Part shown: positions 52,669 to 58,505 of the stretch, in pieces
Layout: the number at the start of each line of letters is the position of its first letter
How positions within the stretch are numbered: position 1 is the stretch's first letter
Made by a program: the position numbers and the translations under genes
Notes under the pieces: model-generated
Databases searched by the model: none
Seen by the model: only the letters and a program-made list of their open reading frames with translations
What the model was told of the DNA's origin: nothing
DNA from: Prevotella sp.
GTDB lineage: Bacteria; Bacteroidota; Bacteroidia; Bacteroidales; Bacteroidaceae
DNA: 58,505 nt
Reading direction: 5' to 3'
Assembly (NCBI GenBank): GCA_017477435.1
Contig: JAFUVV010000042.1
Coordinates: forward strand, 1-58,505

Positions 52669-53841
52669 ATGGCTGAAAGTAATTTCGTAGACTATGTGAA
52701 GATCTACTGCCGCTCAGGAAAGGGCGGCCGCGGTTCCATGCACCTCCATCGTGCGAAGTACCAGCCCCTCGGCGGTCCCGACGGCGGCGACGGCGGACGA
52801 GGTGGTAACGTCTACCTGCGTGGCAACCACAACTACTGGACCCTGCTCCACCTGAAATACAATCGCCACGTCTATGCCGAGCACGGTGGCGACGGAGGAA
52901 AAGACAAGTGTCACGGCACGGACGGAAAGGACCAGTACATTGACGTGCCATGCGGTACGGTGGTCTACAATGCCGACACAGGCAAATACGTCTGCGACGT
53001 CACCTACGACGGACAGGTGGTGATGCTCCTCAAAGGCGGTCGCGGAGGACTGGGAAACTTCCAGTTCCGTACGGCTACAAACCAGGCCCCACGCTATGCT
53101 CAGCCAGGAGAACCCATGCAGGAGATGACCATCATCCTCGAATTGAAGCTCCTTGCCGACGTAGGGCTCGTTGGATTCCCCAATGCAGGAAAGTCGACAC
53201 TGCTCTCCTCGCTGTCGAGTGCACGGCCGAAAATAGCCAACTATCCCTTCACCACCCTCGAGCCCAGTCTCGGTATCGTGGCCTATCGCGACCAGCAGTC
53301 GTTTGTAATGGCCGACATACCGGGAATCATCGAAGGCGCTGCCGAAGGTAAGGGGCTGGGACTACGTTTCCTCCGACACATCGAGCGCAACTCGCTGTTG
53401 CTCTTCATGGTGCCCGGCGATACCGACGACATAAAGCGCGAGTACGAAATCCTCCTCGACGAGCTCCGACGCTTCAATCCCGACCTGCTCGACAAGCATC
53501 GCGTGCTTGCCGTGACCAAGTGCGACCTGCTCGACGACGAACTCATCGACATGCTCCGCGAATCATTGCCCGACGACCTGCCCGTGGTGTTCATCTCGGC
53601 AGTGACAGGCTACGGCATACAGCAGTTGAAAGACGTGCTGTGGAGCGAACTCAACAACGAGAGCAACAAGTTGCAGGACATCGTTGCCGAGGAACGAATC
53701 GTACACCGCGACAAAGACATGACCCGCTTCTCCACCGAAATGGCTGCCGAGGGCGAGGACATGGAAATAGAAACCGACGACGAAAATGCCGACAGCGACG
53801 ACGACTTCGGCGATTTCGACGGCGAAGAAGAATTTGTATGA
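52669..53841 (+). CDS. obgE: GTPase Obg/CgtA
   Basis: A 390-residue Obg GTPase acting in 50S assembly and stress signalling. The glycine-rich Obg fold (residues 1 to about 158; [28 protein letters not shown]) is followed by the G domain (G1 [10 protein letters not shown]3 [10 protein letters not shown]4 TKCDLLDD). In place of the OCT domain there is a highly acidic tail ([25 protein letters not shown]). The frame is open to 52609; the ATG at 52669 is the family start. Its TGA overlaps the ATG of the next gene by 4 bp. Confidence 0.95.
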   Translation: MAESNFVDYVKIYCRSGKGGRGSMHLHRAKYQPLGGPDGGDGGRGGNVYLRGNHNYWTLLHLKYNRHVYAEHGGDGGKDKCHGTDGKDQYIDVPCGTVVYNADTGKYVCDVTYDGQVVMLLKGGRGGLGNFQFRTATNQAPRYAQPGEPMQEMTIILELKLLADVGLVGFPNAGKSTLLSSLSSARPKIANYPFTTLEPSLGIVAYRDQQSFVMADIPGIIEGAAEGKGLGLRFLRHIERNSLLLFMVPGDTDDIKREYEILLDELRRFNPDLLDKHRVLAVTKCDLLDDELIDMLRESLPDDLPVVFISAVTGYGIQQLKDVLWSELNNESNKLQDIVAEERIVHRDKDMTRFSTEMAAEGEDMEIETDDENADSDDDFGDFDGEEEFV

Positions 53842-54977
53842 TAAACAGAATGATCAACATACTGCGCACACTGGCTGTTGCCTCGCTGCTCGTCGTGACC
53901 CTCACGGCGTGGGCACCGGTGAAGAATGAGTTCACTCCTGCCGAGCAACAGTCGATCAGCGTAGAGACCCCGGGACTCTTCGACAAGAGCAAGACAATAC
54001 GTATCGATATGTCTCTGCTCCGCGACGAAGAATATTCCTTCCCGCTACCCGTCGGTAAGATTGCGCCTGGGAAAGACAACAATATTCTCATCACCACCAC
54101 CGAAGGCGACGCCGTGAAGGCGATGTTCGACGGATGTGTGCGTCTGTCGCGCAAGCACCCGGAATTCGGTAACATCATCGTGGTGCGTCATGCCAACGGA
54201 CTCGAGACCGTCTATGGCAATAATGCGCAGAACCTTGTCAAAGTGGGCGACGTCGTGAAGGCGGGGCAGACAATTGCCATCGTCGGACAAAAGGACGAGA
54301 AGGTGTACCTCGAGTTTGCCATAATGATCAACGGCGGAAGGATAAACCCCGAGACGGTGCTCGAATACAACAGCCATCGCCTCCGTCCACGTACCCTCGT
54401 TTGCACGAAGATGGAGCGCGGTGTAGACATCAAGCTCGAGGGTGGCAATGGCAAGGCGGCGATAGTCGAGCGCGAGGCAGCCCTCGACCCGAACCCCTTC
54501 GCCAAGGGCAACCTCTACAAGTGGGACCTCAGGAAGATGCCCGAGGGATCGTGGGACTACCCGCTCCACGGATGCAAGGTGATAAGTCCGTTCGGAGGAA
54601 AGCGCCACCATGGCGGCGTAGACCTCAAGACGGTGCCTAACGATAGCATTCATGCTGCGTTCGACGGTGAGGTGGTGCGCTCAGGACCATTCTCCGGCTA
54701 CGGCAACTGTGTTATCATAAAGCACGCCAACGGCCTCGAGACGCTCTACAGCCACCAGTCGAGAAACCTCGTGAAGGTAGGCGAGAAAGTGAGGGCAGGC
54801 CAGGTGATCGGACTCACGGGACGCACAGGACGCGCAACGACGGAGCATCTGCATCTGGAGACGAAGTTCAACGGCCGACGCTTCAACCCCATCATCCTCT
54901 TCGACCACAACAACCACTGCCTGCAGCAAGTGACTCTCACGTTCACCCGCAACGGCAATGTCAGTTCGTCGCGATAG
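53838..54977 (+). CDS. M23-family peptidase with a degenerate and an intact M23 domain
   Basis: A 379-residue exported protein (signal-like N-terminus [20 protein letters not shown]). Residues about 80-180 are an M23 fold lacking metal ligands. Residues about 245-350 are a second M23 domain with the full zinc site: His258 and Asp262 (RHHGGVDL) and the HLHLE motif (His337, His339). It would cleave peptidoglycan peptide bridges, the N-terminal copy acting as a support or binding domain. Its ATG at 53838 overlaps the obgE stop, so the two are translationally coupled. Confidence 0.85.
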   Translation: MINRMINILRTLAVASLLVVTLTAWAPVKNEFTPAEQQSISVETPGLFDKSKTIRIDMSLLRDEEYSFPLPVGKIAPGKDNNILITTTEGDAVKAMFDGCVRLSRKHPEFGNIIVVRHANGLETVYGNNAQNLVKVGDVVKAGQTIAIVGQKDEKVYLEFAIMINGGRINPETVLEYNSHRLRPRTLVCTKMERGVDIKLEGGNGKAAIVEREAALDPNPFAKGNLYKWDLRKMPEGSWDYPLHGCKVISPFGGKRHHGGVDLKTVPNDSIHAAFDGEVVRSGPFSGYGNCVIIKHANGLETLYSHQSRNLVKVGEKVRAGQVIGLTGRTGRATTEHLHLETKFNGRRFNPIILFDHNNHCLQQVTLTFTRNGNVSSSR

Positions 54978-55054
54978 CAGTAGGCAAAGCCCTGCCGGCA
55001 ATAAGATCGAAACAAGAAATGATGCTCTTGCAACCATCTGATACTCATGGTGTT

Positions 55055-55142
55055 ATTAAAGGGCCTTTCTAATGCCGTTAAAGAGCCCTTCTAATGCCGT
55101 TAAAGAGGCCTTTTGTTGCCATTAAAGAGCCCTTCTGTCAGA
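55055..55142. repeat. 22-bp family-A repeat array, four units
   Basis: Units at 55055, 55077, 55099 and 55121, exactly 22 bp apart, consensus (A/G)TTAAAGAGCCCTTCTAATG plus CC. It is the same family as the arrays at 12935 and 18236. It lies in the gap between the M23 gene and the first phosphodiesterase-PA14 gene, both plus strand. Confidence 0.9.
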
Positions 55143-55224
55143 GGCAGGAAATATTCCTATCAAAAACAGAAGATAAATGTGATAGTTTTAACAATAAGAA
55201 TAACCTAAATAAAAGAAAAAAAAA

Positions 55225-56793
55225 ATGAAGAAATTATTTATCATCCAGCTACTGCTTATGCTGAGTTTAGTATGCAAAGCAGAGGATCGCAGACTTGTCA
55301 TCATCACTTTCGACGGCCTCCGTTGGCAGGAACTCTTCTCAGGAGCCGATGAGGCTCTCGTGGGCAATCAGCGCTATGTGAGCAACCCTGGCGAACTGAA
55401 GAAGAAGTATTGGCGCGCTACTCCCGAGGAGCGCAGACAGGTGCTCATGCCGTTCACATGGGACTATATCGCTAAGAACGGCTATCTCGTAGGCAACCGC
55501 ACGAAAGGCAGTCAGATGCAGGTGGCCAACAGACACTTCTTCTCCTATCCTGGATATAGCGAGAACTTCTGCGGCTATGCCGACGACAAACGCATTGCGA
55601 GCAACGACCCAAATCCAAATCCCAACACCAGCGTGCTCGAGGTGGCTAATAAGGACAAGCGCTACAAGGGCAAGGTGATGGTCTATGGCTCGTGGGAGTC
55701 GATACGCTATGCCGTTAACAACGAGCGCGGTGGCTTCCCCGGGAGTGTGGCCTACGAGACCAATATCTCAGCAAAGCCCAACAGCACACTGAAGCTTATC
55801 GACGACATGTTGCTCGGTATGCCTCGCTACTGGGGCAGTGAGCGTTTCGACGCATTCACCTATGCCTATGCCGTAGAGACTCTGAAACAGGACCATCCGA
55901 AGGTGATTTACATCTCGTTCGGCGATACCGATGAGTGGGCACATGCCGGTAAATACGACTCATACCTCGATGCTGCCAACGGAACCGACATGTTCATCCG
56001 CCGCATTGTGGAGACCTGTGAAGCCGATCCGTTCTATCGGGGCAAGACAACATATCTGCTCACCTGCGACCATGGACGTGGCTACAAGGCTTCCTTCACC
56101 AGCCATGGAGCAGGCACGAAAGGTTCTGACAATACATGGTTTATTGCCTTCGGTAAGGGGGTAGAACGTCTGGGCGAGACAACCTACAACGGACCGTTCT
56201 ACAACCAGCAGTTTGCTGCAACTATTGCCGATGTGCTCGACCTCGATTTCACTCCGAGCAATGGTGTGAAGCAGCAGCCCATCGACCCGCACTACAAAGG
56301 CGAGCCACTGGTCGACCTCGAGCCTTTCACCGTCTACGGCTATTTCCCTGCTCTGGAAAATGTTGTGCCGGCAGGACCTGGCGTGAAATATTCCTACTAC
56401 GAGGGCGAGTTTGATAGCGTCGACGATTTGGCTGCTTCCGGCGTGAAGAAGAAGGGTGTGCTCTCGACAATATCCATCGACCAGTCGAGCAACACCGACC
56501 ACTTCGGATATATCTTCGATACATTGCTGAAAATAGAAAAGGGTGGCACGTATGTACTGTCGTGTACATCCGACGATGGAAGCAAGGTGTTCTTAGACGG
56601 GAAGATGATCATCAACAACGACGGCAGCCACGGTTCAAGCACCGAGGAAGCACAGGTCGACCTGCAACAGGGCTACCACCGCCTGCAGGTGAAGTACTTC
56701 GAAGACTATGAGGGCGAGAACCTTGTCGTCGGTATCGAAGGACAGGGCGTGAAGGCAGAACGCATTCCAGCCACGATGCTCTTCCACGAGTAG
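55225..56793 (+). CDS. Secreted alkaline phosphatase-superfamily phosphodiesterase with PA14-like domain
   Basis: A 522-residue protein (signal peptide MKKLFIIQLLLMLSLVCKA). The catalytic domain (about 20-360) has Asp30 (IITFDGLRW), a candidate nucleophile in FFSYPGYSE, FGDTDEWAHAGKYD and LTCDHGRG, as in nucleotide pyrophosphatase/phosphodiesterase proteins. A C-terminal beta domain (about 385-520) with SDDGSKVFLDGKMIINNDGSHG resembles PA14 carbohydrate-binding domains. It is a close paralogue of the following gene. Substrate unknown. The preceding gap has no exact promoter match. Confidence 0.83.
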   Translation: MKKLFIIQLLLMLSLVCKAEDRRLVIITFDGLRWQELFSGADEALVGNQRYVSNPGELKKKYWRATPEERRQVLMPFTWDYIAKNGYLVGNRTKGSQMQVANRHFFSYPGYSENFCGYADDKRIASNDPNPNPNTSVLEVANKDKRYKGKVMVYGSWESIRYAVNNERGGFPGSVAYETNISAKPNSTLKLIDDMLLGMPRYWGSERFDAFTYAYAVETLKQDHPKVIYISFGDTDEWAHAGKYDSYLDAANGTDMFIRRIVETCEADPFYRGKTTYLLTCDHGRGYKASFTSHGAGTKGSDNTWFIAFGKGVERLGETTYNGPFYNQQFAATIADVLDLDFTPSNGVKQQPIDPHYKGEPLVDLEPFTVYGYFPALENVVPAGPGVKYSYYEGEFDSVDDLAASGVKKKGVLSTISIDQSSNTDHFGYIFDTLLKIEKGGTYVLSCTSDDGSKVFLDGKMIINNDGSHGSSTEEAQVDLQQGYHRLQVKYFEDYEGENLVVGIEGQGVKAERIPATMLFHE

Positions 56794-56800
56794 CCTTCCT

Positions 56801-56887
56801 CTTAGAAAATCTTAGGAAGACCTATGCACTCTTAGGTTTTCCTAAGTTTTTCCTAGGCTCTCCTAGCTTTTCCAAGGATTTCCTAAC
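56801..56887. repeat. 10-bp period CCTAAG-type array
   Basis: Eight to nine successive decamers from 56801 (CTTAGAAAAT, CTTAGGAAGA, ..., CTTAGGTTTT, CCTAAGTTTT, TCCTAGGCTC, ...), each with CTTAG, CCTAA or CCTAG at the same register. It fills the gap between the two duplicated phosphodiesterase genes. Confidence 0.8.
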
Positions 56888-56923
56888 CACACAAAAAAAC
56901 ACTTAATTAATTATTATATAGTT

Positions 56924-58417
56924 ATGAAGAAACTTCTTTTTCTCTTACTCGCCGGCTTGTCGCTTGTTGCATGCAACGACGACAATGTAGAGCGACGGCT
57001 TGTGGTGATTACCATCGACGGCTTGCGATGGCAGGAGCTTTTCACTGGCGCCGACTCTTTTCTCGTTTCCAATGCGAGATATGTGGCGTCGCCCGACTCT
57101 CTCAAGCAGGCATACTGGCGCGACACTCCAGAGGAACGACGCGAAGTGCTTATGCCCTTTACGTGGAGCTACATCGTGAAGAATGGCTACCTTATAGGCA
57201 ATCGTGAGAAGGGAAGCCAGATGCAGGTGGCTAACAAGTGGCATTTCTCATATCCTGGCTATAGCGAACTCTTCTGCGGATATCCCGACGATGAGCGTGT
57301 GAACAGCAACGACCTCGGCGATAATCCCAACACAAGCGTGTTCGAGGTTGTCAATCGCGATGAGCGTTATTGCGACAGTGTGATGGTGTATGGCACATGG
57401 GGTGCTATACCTCACATCGTGAACAGCGACCGCAGTGGTATCAAAGGAGGCAACCCTGAGAACAGACGGCGTGGGGATGACTTCACATGCGAATATGCAT
57501 GCAGCCTCCTGAAGGAGCATCATCCGAAAGTGCTCTATGTGTCGTTCGGCGCTACCGACCATGAAGCCCACATTGGCCACTACGACAAGTACCTCGAGGC
57601 AGCCCACAATTTCGACAAATACATTCAAGCTATCGTCGAGACGTGTGAAGCCGATGAGTTCTATAAGGGTAAGACAGCCTACCTCGTATCAACCGACCAC
57701 GGACGCGGACTGCGACGCGCATTCATAAGTCATGGCGTGGGCATACGCGGATCGGAGAACACCTGGCTGATGGCATTCGGTCGAGGGATGGAATGTCTTG
57801 GCGAGACAAGCAACAACGGACCGTTCTACACCCAGCAAATGGCTGCTACGATAGCAAAGGTGACGGGAGTAGACTTCACCCCCGACAATGGCGTGAAGCA
57901 ACCGCCGTTCGACCCTCATTTCAAAGGTGAACCTATCGTCGACGAAGCAGGACTGATCGATTGCGGAAAATTCGCGGCTATCGATGTTACACCGACTGGA
58001 AAAGGCGTGAAGTATGAATACTATGAAGGCGACTTCCATGAGATCGCAGACATGAAACCTGAGACGAAGAAAGCCGAGGGTGTGATGCAGAACTTCGACA
58101 TTACGAAGGCCCAGCGTGAGGATGGATTCGGGTTCGTATTCAAGACATTGATAGACATTCCCGAAACAGGAAAGTATATGTTCACCAATATCTCCGACGA
58201 CGGCTCGTGTGTATGGCTCGACGGTAAGCTCATCATCGACGATGACGGCAGTCATAGCGAGAACTTCACCGAGGCCTATGTCGAGATGGAGAAGGGATTC
58301 CACCGGCTGGAGATTAAATACATAGAAGACTGTGAAGGTCAGACGTACGGTCTTGAACTCGAAGGCCCGGGACTACCCTCAGCACCAATCCCAGCAGCTA
58401 TGCTCCGCTACGAGTAA
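56924..58417 (+). CDS. Phosphodiesterase-PA14 lipoprotein, paralogue of the preceding gene
   Basis: A 497-residue lipoprotein: LSLVAC makes Cys17 the lipidated residue, unlike the cleavable signal of its neighbour. Asp32 (VITIDGLRW), HFSYPGYSE, FGATDHEAHIGHYDKY and STDHGRG match the same superfamily, and the C-terminal SDDGSCVWLDGKLIIDDDGSHS matches the PA14-like domain. The two proteins align throughout. Together they probably act on the same kind of substrate, one soluble and one membrane-anchored. It ends at a strong terminator. Confidence 0.83.
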   Translation: MKKLLFLLLAGLSLVACNDDNVERRLVVITIDGLRWQELFTGADSFLVSNARYVASPDSLKQAYWRDTPEERREVLMPFTWSYIVKNGYLIGNREKGSQMQVANKWHFSYPGYSELFCGYPDDERVNSNDLGDNPNTSVFEVVNRDERYCDSVMVYGTWGAIPHIVNSDRSGIKGGNPENRRRGDDFTCEYACSLLKEHHPKVLYVSFGATDHEAHIGHYDKYLEAAHNFDKYIQAIVETCEADEFYKGKTAYLVSTDHGRGLRRAFISHGVGIRGSENTWLMAFGRGMECLGETSNNGPFYTQQMAATIAKVTGVDFTPDNGVKQPPFDPHFKGEPIVDEAGLIDCGKFAAIDVTPTGKGVKYEYYEGDFHEIADMKPETKKAEGVMQNFDITKAQREDGFGFVFKTLIDIPETGKYMFTNISDDGSCVWLDGKLIIDDDGSHSENFTEAYVEMEKGFHRLEIKYIEDCEGQTYGLELEGPGLPSAPIPAAMLRYE

Positions 58418-58435
58418 ATAGTTGTATTGCCTTAT

Positions 58436-58484
58436 AAAAAGCGAGGGAAGAAATCCACAGCGGATATCTTCCCTCGCTTTTTCA
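58436..58484 (+). terminator. Terminator of the phosphodiesterase pair
   Basis: A perfect 16-bp stem (58436-58451 with 58467-58482) enclosing a small ATCC/GGAT helix, with T-rich tail. It lies 19 bp after the stop. Confidence 0.92.
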
Positions 58485-58505
58485 GTTTTTAGTTTTTAGT
58501 TTTCA

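Overview
The window is chromosomal DNA of a Bacteroidales bacterium, most likely Prevotella or a close Prevotellaceae relative. The evidence is a SusC/SusD pair, Bacteroidetes-type promoters (TTTG, 19-20 bp, TAnnTTTG) at several gene starts, near absence of Shine-Dalgarno sites, zinc-free S14 and L36, and many secreted proteins of Bacteroidetes families. I see no rRNA, tRNA, phage, insertion sequence, CRISPR or replication origin.

Layout. (1) 1-10919: the S10/spc/alpha ribosomal operon from the end of rpsC to rplQ, including secY, map, infA, rpmJ and rpoA, closed by a strong terminator; rpmD and rpmJ are short but intact. (2) 10920-25743: a secreted TonB-C-like protein with an internal base-composition break, a structured repeat-rich gap, a tandem-receiver/ATP-grasp protein, a GH172-type hydrolase, glutamate dehydrogenase, an RlpA-like protein, an EEP-family hydrolase, a glycine-zipper lipoprotein, a six-hairpin glycosidase and a DUF4886 protein. 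(3) 25872-34154: aquaporin Z, a FucP-like sugar transporter, a four-gene operon (trehalase-like glycosidase, nucleoside hydrolase lipoprotein, ROK kinase, phosphodiesterase), a GxxExxY protein and an alkaline phosphatase. (4) 34190-42097: a four-helix-bundle protein tied to 9-bp DNA arrays, then susC-susD-EEP hydrolase-degenerate EEP lipoprotein, read leftward. (5) 42475-58484: class II aldolase, a translationally coupled DUF3857 pair, a membrane protein, DUF4831, nnrD, hpt, adk, obgE-M23 peptidase (coupled) and a tandem pair of phosphodiesterase-PA14 proteins.

How the genes fit together. Outside the ribosomal block the theme is scavenging at the cell envelope: a TonB-dependent importer with its surface lipoprotein, nuclease/phosphatase-type hydrolases (two EEP, one degenerate EEP, three phosphodiesterases, one alkaline phosphatase), a nucleoside hydrolase, a sugar kinase and a sugar transporter. 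With hpt and adk nearby this could amount to nucleotide or sugar-phosphate salvage, but the substrate is not fixed by the sequence.

The most unusual signal is in the gaps between genes. Six intergenic arrays belonging to three sequence-unrelated families all have an exact 22-bp period, and the unit of each family carries internal dyad symmetry. One family occurs at two loci 23 kb apart in opposite orientation, another at three loci. Separately, a four-helix-bundle gene carries a CCGG nonamer array both inside its coding sequence, where it encodes Gly-X-Y-like repeats, and just after its stop codon. A decamer array separates the duplicated phosphodiesterase genes. A second theme is neighbouring intact and degenerate catalytic domains (EEP pair, DUF3857/transglutaminase pair, two M23 domains in one protein, two receiver domains in one protein). 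All function calls come from reading the sequence; no database search was possible.
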